Shown here: piece after piece, positions 1 to 7,427 of the stretch
Layout of the letters: each line of letters opens with the position of its first letter
Numbering within the stretch: position 1 is the stretch's first letter
Assembly: GCF_029813115.1 (NCBI RefSeq)
Contig: NZ_JAPZDS010000005.1
Coordinates: forward strand, 62,001-126,000
Source of the DNA: Aureimonas sp. SK2
GTDB lineage: Bacteria > Pseudomonadota > Alphaproteobacteria > Rhizobiales > Rhizobiaceae
Length of the DNA stretch: 64,000 nucleotides
Direction: 5' to 3'
Notes under the pieces: model-generated
What the model was told of the DNA's origin: nothing
What the model saw: the letters and a program-made list of their open reading frames with translations, nothing else
The model's database searches: none
Translations under genes and position numbers: made by a program

Positions 1-599
1 CCGAGCGGGGGAAGCCCCAGCGCGACGGCGCAGCGGCGGATCGTCTCGGCCTGCCGGCGCAGAAGGAGGCGGGCGACGCTCCGCCCGCCGCGATTGCGCT
101 TCAACCCGTCGGCGCTGTCGTCGAACGGCCAATCGAGGTAGGGCGGCGGCGCGGCGACGTTGGGATCGATCGCGAGCGCCGAGGCGACGGAAACGAAGGG
201 CAGGCCGAGATGCGTGGCGAGGAGCCCCGACGCCGGCTCCATCTGGTCGCCCAGGAGCGCGTCGACGCCGGCCGCGCGAAGCGCCGCAGCGCCCTCGGCC
301 GCCAGTCCCTCCGTCCGCCGCGCGGCCTCGGCCACGGTGCGCAGGATGCCGAACAGGCCGGTGGACCCGGCCGGCCCTCCTCGCAGGGGCGGCGCGAGCC
401 CGACTTCGCTGAGGTCCCACGGCCCGGCCCGAACGAGTTCGCCCGCCCCCGAGTTCACGACGAAGGTCGCGCGGTGCCCGCGCGCGACGAGCGCCAGAGC
501 CAGGGCCTCGAAGACGCGCACATGGCTTGGAAACGGAGGGCAGACGAGGCCGAAATGCAAAGGGATGCCGGGGTTGGTGCGGGCGACACGCAAAGACAT
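1..599 (-). CDS. crtX: Zeaxanthin glucosyltransferase-like protein CrtX (partial, N-terminal 199 residues)
   Basis: Macrolide-glycosyltransferase-type (GT1) enzyme; CrtX family members transfer glucose from UDP-glucose to zeaxanthin hydroxyls. The gene starts at ATG 597-599 and runs leftward off the window without a stop, so only the acceptor-binding N-terminal half is seen. Visible signatures are the opening 'CPPFPSHVRVFEALA', 'VARGHRATF', then 'DQMEPASGLL' and 'GLPFVSVASAL', which closely match my memory of Pantoea CrtX (DQMEPA...GLPFVSVA.AL). The UDP-binding C-terminal half lies outside. It is divergent from the DUF2585 gene at 690. Other carotenoid genes may lie to the left, but none is visible. 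Substrate is inferred from family only. Confidence 0.78.
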   Translation of the reverse strand, partial: MSLRVARTNPGIPLHFGLVCPPFPSHVRVFEALALALVARGHRATFVVNSGAGELVRAGPWDLSEVGLAPPLRGGPAGSTGLFGILRTVAEAARRTEGLAAEGAAALRAAGVDALLGDQMEPASGLLATHLGLPFVSVASALAIDPNVAAPPPYLDWPFDDSADGLKRNRGGRSVARLLLRRQAETIRRCAVALGLPPL

Positions 600-689
600 A
601 GCGTGACACGGCGCAACGGCGACGCACAAGCCTGTGGATGGCTCCTGGCCCCGGGGCAACCCGGAACGCCCCAAGCGCGTTCAACCGCC

Positions 690-1271
690 ATGACAGACAT
701 GGCCCCCCGCCCCGCGCACAGCACCTTTCTCGGCAGCCGGGGCGGACAGGTGGTCGCCGGGGCCGCGATCGTCCTCGTCATGGCCGCCGTGCTCGATCTG
801 ATGGGGCGGCCGCTCACATGCGACTGCGGCACCATCCGGCTCTGGGACGGCGACCCGCACTCGCCGGGTTCCTCGCAGCAGTTCGCGGACTGGTATTCGG
901 CCCTTCACGTCATCTTCGGCGTCGGGCTTTTCCTGGTCCTCCACCGGCTGCGCCCGCACTGGCCGACCAGCCGGCTCTTCCTGACGACCCTCGCCTCCAG
1001 CGCGATCTGGGAGATCATGGAGAATTCGCCTTGGATCATCGCCATGTTCGGATCGGCGGTCGGCGCGCCGGACTATCACGGCGACAGCGTCCTCAACGCC
1101 TTGGGCGACACGGTGTTCGTGGCGCTCGGCTTTCTGGCCGCGCGCGCGCTGCCGCTCAAGGGCACCGTCGCCCTCGTCCTCGTTCTGGAACTCGCCATCG
1201 CGCTGGCGATCCGCGACGGCTTCGTGCTCGGTACGCTCCGCCTTCTCGGCGTGCCCGTCCCCCCCGTCTGA
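690..1271 (+). CDS. DUF2585 (UPF0314) family membrane protein, divergent copy
   Basis: 193-residue integral membrane protein of unknown function. It has a hydrophobic helix near residues 20-36, then 'TCDCGTIRLW' with a CxCG pair, 'DWYSALH', a helix, 'IWEIMEN', 'DYHGDSVLNALGD', two more helices and 'IRDGFVLG' at the end. These polar motifs line up with the second copy at 29357 (CECG, DWYSPSH, WEIAEN, GDSVLN, IRDN). The H-x2-HG signature after DWYS in that copy is degraded here (ALHVIFG), so this is the more divergent paralogue. The start ATG 690 has no clear Shine-Dalgarno sequence; a second Met lies four residues on. It is divergent from crtX and converges on the GNAT gene with a 3-nt gap. 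Confidence 0.8.
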   Translation: MTDMAPRPAHSTFLGSRGGQVVAGAAIVLVMAAVLDLMGRPLTCDCGTIRLWDGDPHSPGSSQQFADWYSALHVIFGVGLFLVLHRLRPHWPTSRLFLTTLASSAIWEIMENSPWIIAMFGSAVGAPDYHGDSVLNALGDTVFVALGFLAARALPLKGTVALVLVLELAIALAIRDGFVLGTLRLLGVPVPPV

Positions 1272-1274
1272 CGC

Positions 1275-1799
1275 TCAGCGCGTCCGGGCGAAGATCCAGC
1301 AGTCGCGCGGCGCGTCCTCGACATTGGGATGCACCATCCAGCGCTTGAGCAGCCCCTCGCGCAGGAGGCCCGCCTTTTCCATCACGCGCGCGGACGCGAC
1401 GTTGTCGACGTCGCAGGTCGCGCCGACGCGCCAGACGTCGCGCTGCTTCATGGCCCAGGCCACCACCTCGGTCAGCGCCTCGGTCATCAGGCCCTGGTTC
1501 CAGGAGCGGCGGGACAGGACGTAGCCGAAGCCGATGCGCCCCGGCACGTCGCGCCGGATCGTCAGCGCGCCGCGCAGCTGCCGGTCGCGGCGGCCGAGCA
1601 GCGTGAAGGTGCGCGAGGTCTCGCTCGCCATGCAGCGGGAGATATAGTCCTCGGTCTCACGCACGGACGTGTGCGGCGCCCAGGTCAGGTAGCGCGTGAC
1701 CTCGGGGTCCTGCGCATACTCGTCGAAGATCGCGCCCGTGTCGCCGAGGGCGATGGGTCGCAGGATCAGGTCTTCGGTCCAGAGCGTCTCGGGAAACAT
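1275..1799 (-). CDS. GNAT-family N-acetyltransferase (RimJ/RimL type)
   Basis: 174-residue acetyltransferase of the GNAT fold that would use acetyl-CoA to acetylate an amine (protein N-terminus, amino acid or small molecule). N-terminal 'TEDLILRPIALGD' is the usual RimJ-like beginning; 'NVASARVMEKAGLLREG' near residues 135-151 is the typical conserved helix of this subgroup. ATG 1799 is chosen because AAGGG lies 8-12 nt upstream; an in-frame ATG 33 nt earlier lacks one. It precedes nothing obviously co-functional: the HerA-like ATPase gene upstream ends beyond it at 1861. The substrate cannot be told from sequence. Confidence 0.85.
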   Translation of the reverse strand: MFPETLWTEDLILRPIALGDTGAIFDEYAQDPEVTRYLTWAPHTSVRETEDYISRCMASETSRTFTLLGRRDRQLRGALTIRRDVPGRIGFGYVLSRRSWNQGLMTEALTEVVAWAMKQRDVWRVGATCDVDNVASARVMEKAGLLREGLLKRWMVHPNVEDAPRDCWIFARTR

Positions 1800-1860
1800 G
1801 GAGCCCTTCTGGCACGGATCGGCGACGGGCACGAGCCCAAGTCAGCGTTGCGGAGGAGGA

Positions 1861-3384
1861 TCACTTCACGCGGCGCAGGCGCGGCGGGGCGCTTGCTCCC
1901 CGCGGCTTGGCCGTTCCCGCGCCGGTGCGCCAGTTGCTGCCGGCGATGGTCACGACGCGGTTGCCCCGGAAGTCGGTCTCGGCGGCAATGTAACCTCGCT
2001 CGGCCATCCAGGTGAGAAGGAAGCGGCCGCGCGAGGGCGAATGGCTGCCGTAGGCCCGCGCCAGCACCTCGTCCCCGGGGCACGGTTCGGCGTCGCGCGC
2101 GGCCTTGGCGAGCAGGAGGTAGACGCCCTGCATATCCTCCGGCAGTTCCTCCGAGCGCGCGACGACCTGGCCCCAAGCCTCGTCCTCCTCGCCGTCCGCT
2201 CCGACACCGGCGCGCGCCAGCGCCAGCTTGCGGCGGAAGGCGCCGAGATCCAGCGCGCCCGGCGACAGGCGCTTCAGGCGGCAATGGGTCAGGAAGTCCT
2301 GGTAGAGCGTCTGGACCGGACGGAAGGCGGCCTCGGGGTCGGCCATCAGCTCGGCGAAGATCGCGTCGAGACCGGCCTGCCGCTCGGCGATCGTCGCCTC
2401 GTCCTCCTCCGGTTCCTCCTCCATCGGCGCCGGCGCGGCAAAGCGGGGCGCGGACACGCGCTCCAGAAGCTCGCGCGTCGCCACCGCCGGCTCGCGCCGC
2501 ACCGGAGCCGGCAGCGGCTCCGGCTCGTCGGCGCCGGCGGTGAAGATGAGGTCCGCCATCTCGGCCGGCGTCGCTTCGGGCAGCGCCATCAGCACCGGCC
2601 GGCCGGAGCGACCGGCCGTCTCGACCGGGCCGATTCGGAGCGGGATCGGACGGCGCGACAGGGCGGGGCCGAGCGCCACGAAGTGGCCGGGCTCGAGGTC
2701 GCGGAAGCGCTCGGCCTGGCGTCGGTCGAGGCCGAGGAGATCGGCCGCGCGCGCCATGTCGATGTCGAGGAAGGTGCGGCCCATCAGAAAGTTCGACGCT
2801 TCGGCCGCGACGTTCTTGGCGAGCTTGGCGAGGCGCTGGGTCGCGATCATGCCGGCGAGCCCGCGCTTGCGGCCGCGGCACATGAGGTTGGTCATCGCGC
2901 CGAGCGAGATGCGCCGCGCCTCGTCGCCGACTTCGCCCGCGATGGCCGGGGCGAAGATCTGCGCCTCGTCCACGGCGATCAGCATCGGGAACCAGTGGTG
3001 CCGGTCGGCGTCGAAGAGGCCGTTGAGAAACGCCGCCGCGCACGACATCTGAACCTCGGCGTCGAGCCCTTCGAGGTTGAGGACGACGGACGCGCGATGC
3101 TGGCGGATGCGCGTCGCGATGCGGGCGAGTTCCGCGGGCGTCCGGTCGGCGTCGACGACCACGTGTCCGAACCGGTCGGAGAAGGACACGAAGTCGCCTT
3201 CCGGGTCGATGATCGCCTGCTGCACCCAGCCGGCGCTCTGCTCCAGGATGCGGCGGAAGAGGTGCGACTTGCCCGAGCCGGAATTGCCCTGCACCAGAAG
3301 GCGCGTGGACAGGAGCTCCTCCAGGTCCATCTCCGCCGGCTCGCCCGTGGCGGTCGTTCCGAGATCGACGGCGACCTTGGTCAA
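1861..3384 (-). CDS. HerA/DUF87-type ATP-binding protein
   Basis: 507-residue P-loop ATPase of the HerA-FtsK superfamily. Walker A 'GNSGSGKS' is at residues 33-40 and Walker B 'LIAVDEAQIF' at about 135-144, followed by a 'MCRGRKRGLAGMIATQR' segment like the sensor/arginine region of HerA helicases. Residues 290-350 are acidic, Pro-rich and probably flexible. The C-terminal 100 residues ('SPSRGRFLLTWMAERGYI') resemble a winged-helix DNA-binding module. HerA proteins translocate DNA, usually with NurA nuclease; no nurA is present here. Related orphan ATPases are common in Rhizobiales and their substrate is unknown. The neighbouring GNAT gene lies 61 nt downstream and may be cotranscribed. Confidence 0.82.
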   Translation of the reverse strand: MTKVAVDLGTTATGEPAEMDLEELLSTRLLVQGNSGSGKSHLFRRILEQSAGWVQQAIIDPEGDFVSFSDRFGHVVVDADRTPAELARIATRIRQHRASVVLNLEGLDAEVQMSCAAAFLNGLFDADRHHWFPMLIAVDEAQIFAPAIAGEVGDEARRISLGAMTNLMCRGRKRGLAGMIATQRLAKLAKNVAAEASNFLMGRTFLDIDMARAADLLGLDRRQAERFRDLEPGHFVALGPALSRRPIPLRIGPVETAGRSGRPVLMALPEATPAEMADLIFTAGADEPEPLPAPVRREPAVATRELLERVSAPRFAAPAPMEEEPEEDEATIAERQAGLDAIFAELMADPEAAFRPVQTLYQDFLTHCRLKRLSPGALDLGAFRRKLALARAGVGADGEEDEAWGQVVARSEELPEDMQGVYLLLAKAARDAEPCPGDEVLARAYGSHSPSRGRFLLTWMAERGYIAAETDFRGNRVVTIAGSNWRTGAGTAKPRGASAPPRLRRVK

Positions 3385-3518
3385 ACGGCTGTTCTCCGCA
3401 CTACGAACGGACCCCGCGCGTGGAACACGCGGACCCGATGGTCTTCATGGTCGTGGAAGCCTTAACCTAGCGGAGCGGGTCCCCGATCAGGAGTCCCGCT
3501 CGCATCTGCGTCCACAGC

Positions 3519-4217
3519 TTATCGATGGCCGCCCAGCCACTTGTCGTAGTCCGAGACGAGGAGATGCAAGGGCTCCTCGTCCTCCTCGATCTCGGCGAAG
3601 CGCCCGATCGGCTCGGCGAACACGTTGTCCGTCAGGTCGTCGTTGACGGTGGAGACCTCGCCGATCAGCACATCCCCGCCCTCGCCCCAAAAGGCGTGCC
3701 AGTCGGTGCGCGGCATCAGGGTGACGCTCTCGCCGGGCGACAGACGCAGGATGTCGCCGCCCTTCATCTGGCGCCGCATGCCGTCGGTCACCACGTTGAC
3801 GGGCAGCGACTTGTCGATCTCGCCGTCCGGGCCGGCCGTATAGAGCTTCAGCGCCAGCGTCGCCCCGCCGCGGTTGATGATGTCCTCGGCCTTCAGGTCG
3901 TGCCGGTGCATCGGCGAGAGCTGATCCTTGCGCGAGATCATGATCTTCTCGGCATAGAGCATGCCGCGACCCGCCTTCAGATCGGCATTGTCGCCGTTGC
4001 GCGTCGTGAACAGGAAGAGGCCGAGATTGTCGAAGTCGCCGCGCCCGTAGTCCGTGATGTCCCAGCCGAGGCGCCGATCCACGACGGCCTGCAGATCCGC
4101 CTGCCGCGCCTTCATCTCGGCCGGCGATAGATAGGCGAAGGGCGGCATCACATAGCCGAACGAACGGATGAACTCGTCGCTCTGCCGGATGATCTCGTTG
4201 ACCCGCGATCTCTTCAT
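3519..4217 (-). CDS. D-lyxose ketol-isomerase family cupin protein
   Basis: 232-residue single-domain cupin. The family interconverts D-lyxose and D-xylulose (also mannose/fructose) with a divalent metal. Metal-ligand candidates are visible: His104 and His106 in 'SPMHRHDLKAED', Glu111, and His174 in 'RTDWHAFWG'. The N-terminus 'MKRSRVNEIIRQSDEFI' is typical of the family. ATG 4217 is chosen over upstream in-frame codons because GGAGGAGGG lies 5-13 nt ahead of it; upstream sequence belongs to the hairpin element. It stands alone: the gene behind it is 270 nt away and the one in front 134 nt away. The in vivo sugar is inference. Confidence 0.85.
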   Translation of the reverse strand: MKRSRVNEIIRQSDEFIRSFGYVMPPFAYLSPAEMKARQADLQAVVDRRLGWDITDYGRGDFDNLGLFLFTTRNGDNADLKAGRGMLYAEKIMISRKDQLSPMHRHDLKAEDIINRGGATLALKLYTAGPDGEIDKSLPVNVVTDGMRRQMKGGDILRLSPGESVTLMPRTDWHAFWGEGGDVLIGEVSTVNDDLTDNVFAEPIGRFAEIEEDEEPLHLLVSDYDKWLGGHR

Positions 4218-4297
4218 GCTGCCCTCCTCCGGCATGCCTCGTCGCCGAAGCCCTAGCACGAGACCGCGCCGAGGCGAGAGGGGCGGTGGCTGAATGG

Positions 4298-4470
4298 CGG
4301 GGCTGCCGCCCCGGTCCCAGCTCGGGAAAGAATTCCCGAACCCTTCTTTTCGTTTGAGATTTTCCAAGATCCAGGAGGGCCACCGGCCCTCCTGGATCTT
4401 GGACACTCCTCGAATGAGGAGGGTCCAGGGAAATCATTTCCCTGGCGGGGTGCAGGGGCAGCGCCCCTGC
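4298..4470. repeat. Cluster of six consecutive perfect hairpins (REP/BIME-like element)
   Basis: Six perfect inverted repeats follow each other in 173 nt between udgX and the lyxose-isomerase gene: 4298-4313 (6-bp stem), 4322-4339 (7 bp, loop AGAA), 4363-4403 (19 bp, loop ACC), 4406-4421 (6 bp, loop GAAT), 4425-4445 (9 bp, loop TCA) and 4452-4470 (8 bp, loop AGC). No protein-coding frame across it looks real. It lies just downstream of the udgX stop, so it may end or stabilise that transcript. The multi-hairpin build resembles bacterial intergenic mosaic elements. No second copy was noticed in the window. Confidence 0.75.
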
Positions 4471-4487
4471 TTCCACTGCCCGCGCCC

Positions 4488-5966
4488 TCACCCCAGCGCG
4501 ATCTCGGGCACGTAGGCCTTGGCGCGGTCCATGTCGGCGTGGAAGGCTTCGCGCTCGCGGGCCTGGGCGTCCGGGTCGGGCAGGCGCAGGATGTAGGCGG
4601 GGTGGACGGTGACAAGGAGCTTGGTGTCGCCGCCCGGTAGGTCGATGAGCCTGGAGCGGGTGTCGCGGATGGTGACGGTCTTGCCGAGCACCGAGGCGGC
4701 GGCGGTGGCGCCGAGCGCCACGATCAGCTTCGGCTTGATGAGTTCCCGCTCCTGCTCCAGCCACCAGCGGCAGACCTTGACCTCGCCCATGTTGGGCTTG
4801 GCGTGGATGCGGCGCTTGCCGCGCGGCTCGAACTTGAAGTGCTTCACGGCATTGGTGACGTAGGCCTGGCTCCGGTCGATGCCGGCGGCCGCCAGCGCCT
4901 CGTCGAAGACCTTGCCGGCGGGGCCGACGAAGGGTTCGCCAGCCAGATCCTCCTGGTCGCCCGGCTGCTCGCCGACGAAGATCACGGGCGCGTCAGCCGG
5001 CCCCTTGCCGAAGACGGTCTGGGTGGCGGGCTCCCAGAGCGGGCAGGCCTTGCAGTGCCGCGCCTGTTCGCGCGCCTCCTCGATGTCCTCGGGCGGCTTG
5101 TTGAAGCCGTTGAAGACCGGGACCGTCGATGCCGCGCGTGCCATGTCGTTGCGCTCCGCCTGTTTCTCGTGGCGGAAACTCGGAAGCGTCGGCTGGGTTT
5201 CGATCATGCGGCGCTGCGCCGCCTCCGCGCCCCGGATCAAGGGCTCGATCAGCGTGGCTTCGGGCAGGTTGTGCCAGTATTTCTTCGGCATCTCGGCCTG
5301 CATCGCCTTCACCTTCAGCCGCGCGGGGTTGAAGATCGAGGCGTAATAGGTGAGCCAAAGCGCCTCCATGTCGTCGTCGGCGGGCTTCTGGCTCGGGTCG
5401 GCGCCCGGTGCGAACACCATCTCGACGCCGTCCCAATGGACGGAGCGCTTGGGCGTCAGGATGCTCCAGATCATGCCGGGAAAGCGGCGCATGAAGAAGG
5501 GGGCGGTGAGTTCGACGACGTGATGGAAGGGCTCGAACCAGGCGATGTACTGGCGCTGGCCCTCGGCGTCCTCGATCTCGCGAAAGCGCACGAAGGCCTT
5601 CATCTTGTGGCTGTCGCGATAGACCGCCTTCTGCATCTCGACGGCGCGGCGCGTGTCCGGGTCGGAGACGATCTCCAGGAGCTTCTTCTCCTCCTGCAAC
5701 CGCCAGAGGAGGCGATAGGCGAAGACGAAGCGTTCGGGGTCGGCGTGGCAGATCAGCTTGCGCGCGACGTCCGGAAAGGCTTTCGGCACGTTGAACGGCG
5801 GGGCATCGGCGGGGCGCTCAGGGATCGGTTCGGCAAAGAGCGGCACGGGGTCCTCGCCGACCGCGAAGGCCATCCCTTCCGGCGGAACGCCGAGCGCCAG
5901 CGCCGTGCGGGCCGCCTCGCGCCAGCCGTCGAAATCCGCCGGGTGGTCGAGGCGCGCCAGAAACAT
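4488..5966 (-). CDS. udgX: DUF4130 domain-UdgX fusion (uracil-DNA-binding family 4-like glycosylase)
   Basis: 492-residue fusion. Residues 1 to about 270 match the DUF4130 (TIGR03915) domain; residues 290-492 are a UdgX-type uracil-DNA glycosylase. Visible UDG motifs: 'GEQPG' at 332-336 and 'VHPAYILR' from 454. The UdgX-specific R-loop 'KRRIH' is at 384-388; in mycobacterial UdgX the equivalent His makes a covalent bond to the uracil-derived abasic sugar in DNA. Cys305, Cys308 and Cys399 are candidate Fe-S ligands, and His376 sits where family 4 UDGs usually have another Cys. The start shares one base with the stop of the radical SAM gene (TGATG), indicating translational coupling. Role: recognition and capture of uracil in DNA, probably during damage. 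Confidence 0.9.
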   Translation of the reverse strand: MFLARLDHPADFDGWREAARTALALGVPPEGMAFAVGEDPVPLFAEPIPERPADAPPFNVPKAFPDVARKLICHADPERFVFAYRLLWRLQEEKKLLEIVSDPDTRRAVEMQKAVYRDSHKMKAFVRFREIEDAEGQRQYIAWFEPFHHVVELTAPFFMRRFPGMIWSILTPKRSVHWDGVEMVFAPGADPSQKPADDDMEALWLTYYASIFNPARLKVKAMQAEMPKKYWHNLPEATLIEPLIRGAEAAQRRMIETQPTLPSFRHEKQAERNDMARAASTVPVFNGFNKPPEDIEEAREQARHCKACPLWEPATQTVFGKGPADAPVIFVGEQPGDQEDLAGEPFVGPAGKVFDEALAAAGIDRSQAYVTNAVKHFKFEPRGKRRIHAKPNMGEVKVCRWWLEQERELIKPKLIVALGATAAASVLGKTVTIRDTRSRLIDLPGGDTKLLVTVHPAYILRLPDPDAQAREREAFHADMDRAKAYVPEIALG

Positions 5967-7210
5967 CAGAAGAGGCTCAACTGCTCGGCCTTGGGCGCCA
6001 CCAGCCCGCGCAGGTTCTCCCGGTCGGTCAGCCCGCCCGGCGTCCAGTCCAGCGCCTGCACGAAAGGGCGGACCTTTTCCACGGAGTGACAGAGGCGGGC
6101 GACGTCGTCGAGGCGCAGCGACCGGTGGCGGCGGGTGGACAGGATGCGGTCCACCGCCTTGGTGCCGAAGCCCGGCACCCGGAGCAGCATCTCGCGGTCG
6201 GCCTTGTTGACGTCGACCGGGAACCGGTCGCGGTTCTTCAGCGCCCAGGCGAGCTTGGGGTCGATCGCAAGGTCCAGCATCCCGTCCGTGCCGCCCGAGA
6301 CGATCTCGTCGCGCCCGAAGCCGTAGAAGCGCATCAGCCAGTCAGCCTGGTAGAGCCGGTGCTCGCGCATCAGCGGCGGCTTGGACACGGGCAGGCGCGA
6401 GGAGGAATCGGGGATCGGCGAGAAGGCCGAATAATAGACGCGCCGCAGCCGGTAGTTGCCGTAGAGGTTTTCCGAACGGCCGAGGATCAGGTCGTCGCTC
6501 GCCCCGTCGGCCCCGACGATCATCTGCGTGGACTGGCCGCCCGGCGCGAACTTCGCCGGCTTGGCGCGGTCCTTCGCCTCACCCTTGTGCTCGTCGATCT
6601 TGAGGCGGAGATGGCCCATCGAACGCTTGATGTCGCGCGGCTTCTTTTCGGGCGCCAGCGCTTCCAGCGCGATGTCCGTCGGCAGCTCGATGTTGATCGA
6701 CAGGCGGTCGGCAAAGAGCCCGGCCTCCTCGATCAGCTTCGGCGAGGCGTCGGGAATGGTCTTGAGGTGGATGTAACCCGCGAAGTTCTCCTCCATCCGC
6801 AGCAGCCTAGCGATGCGAACCATCTCCTCCATCGTGTAGTCGGAGTTGCGGATGATGCCGGAGGAGAGGAACAGACCCTCGATGTAGTTCCGCTTGTAGA
6901 ACTCCATCGTCAGCTTCACGACCTCCTCCACCGAGAAGCGGGCGCGCGCCACGTTCGAGGAGGAGCGGTTCACGCAGTAGACGCAGTCGTAGATGCAGAA
7001 ATTGGTCATCAGGATCTTGAGCAGCGAGATGCACCGCCCGTCCGGCGCATAGGCGTGGCAGATCCCGGAACCTTCGGTGGAGCCGATGCCCTTCGTCTTC
7101 GTCGAGTCCCGCTTCGATGTCCCGCTGGAAGCGCAGGAGGCATCGTACTTGGCGGCGTCGGAGAGGATCGCCAGCTTCTGCATCAGGGTCGGTTTGCTCA
7201 TATCAGACAT
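5966..7210 (-). CDS. Putative DNA modification/repair radical SAM protein (TIGR03916 type)
   Basis: 414 residues from ATG 7210. The radical SAM cluster motif is Cys72-Cys76-Cys79 ('CIYDCVYC', CX3CX2C); extra conserved Cys are at 26, 51 and 60. A helix-hairpin-helix region ('VNKADREMLLRVPGFG') begins near residue 334 and suggests DNA contact. The last five residues are QLSLF, which fits the bacterial sliding-clamp-binding motif QL[SD]LF. TIGR03916 proteins are usually paired with DUF4130/TIGR03915 proteins, as here, and their chemistry is not established. A LexA box lies 6-20 nt before the ATG. A second in-frame ATG is at 7201. An upstream extension past the LexA box is possible but unlikely. 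Confidence 0.88.
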   Translation of the reverse strand: MSDMSKPTLMQKLAILSDAAKYDASCASSGTSKRDSTKTKGIGSTEGSGICHAYAPDGRCISLLKILMTNFCIYDCVYCVNRSSSNVARARFSVEEVVKLTMEFYKRNYIEGLFLSSGIIRNSDYTMEEMVRIARLLRMEENFAGYIHLKTIPDASPKLIEEAGLFADRLSINIELPTDIALEALAPEKKPRDIKRSMGHLRLKIDEHKGEAKDRAKPAKFAPGGQSTQMIVGADGASDDLILGRSENLYGNYRLRRVYYSAFSPIPDSSSRLPVSKPPLMREHRLYQADWLMRFYGFGRDEIVSGGTDGMLDLAIDPKLAWALKNRDRFPVDVNKADREMLLRVPGFGTKAVDRILSTRRHRSLRLDDVARLCHSVEKVRPFVQALDWTPGGLTDRENLRGLVAPKAEQLSLF

Positions 7211-7215
7211 ATAGT

Positions 7216-7230
7216 GTTCCCGCTTCGTTC
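7216..7230 (-). promoter_or_regulatory. LexA (SOS) box, GTTC-N7-GTTC
   Basis: The plus strand reads GTTC at 7216-7219, seven bases, then GTTC at 7227-7230. GTTC-N7-GTTC is the established alphaproteobacterial LexA operator. It ends 5 nt before the ATG of the radical SAM gene and overlaps its GGGAAC putative ribosome site, so LexA would block transcription of the radical SAM-udgX operon until DNA damage. Exact match to the core; function inferred. Confidence 0.75.
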
Positions 7231-7427
7231 GGACCATGCGCAGGGCGCGCTTATCCACCGGCGGGCGATCCCGGCGCCCAAGTGCCGCACCCGTTCAGTC
7301 GGGGTTCAGGTTGCGCAGTCCACCTTACGGACCATGGATGGAACCGGACACGAGGTTGCCGGTTCCTGCGGTCCGCGTCCCGGCCGTCAGCCGCGGCGTT
7401 ACTCCGCCTTTTTGGGAGAAGCCCTTC

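Noticed and set aside
4298-4470. CRISPR array
   Set aside because: The units are different palindromes, not identical direct repeats with spacers.
7340-7364. GGAAC-N16-GGTT before the first BA14K gene, like an EcfG promoter
   Set aside because: The second box is GGTT, not CGTT, so I did not list it as a promoter.
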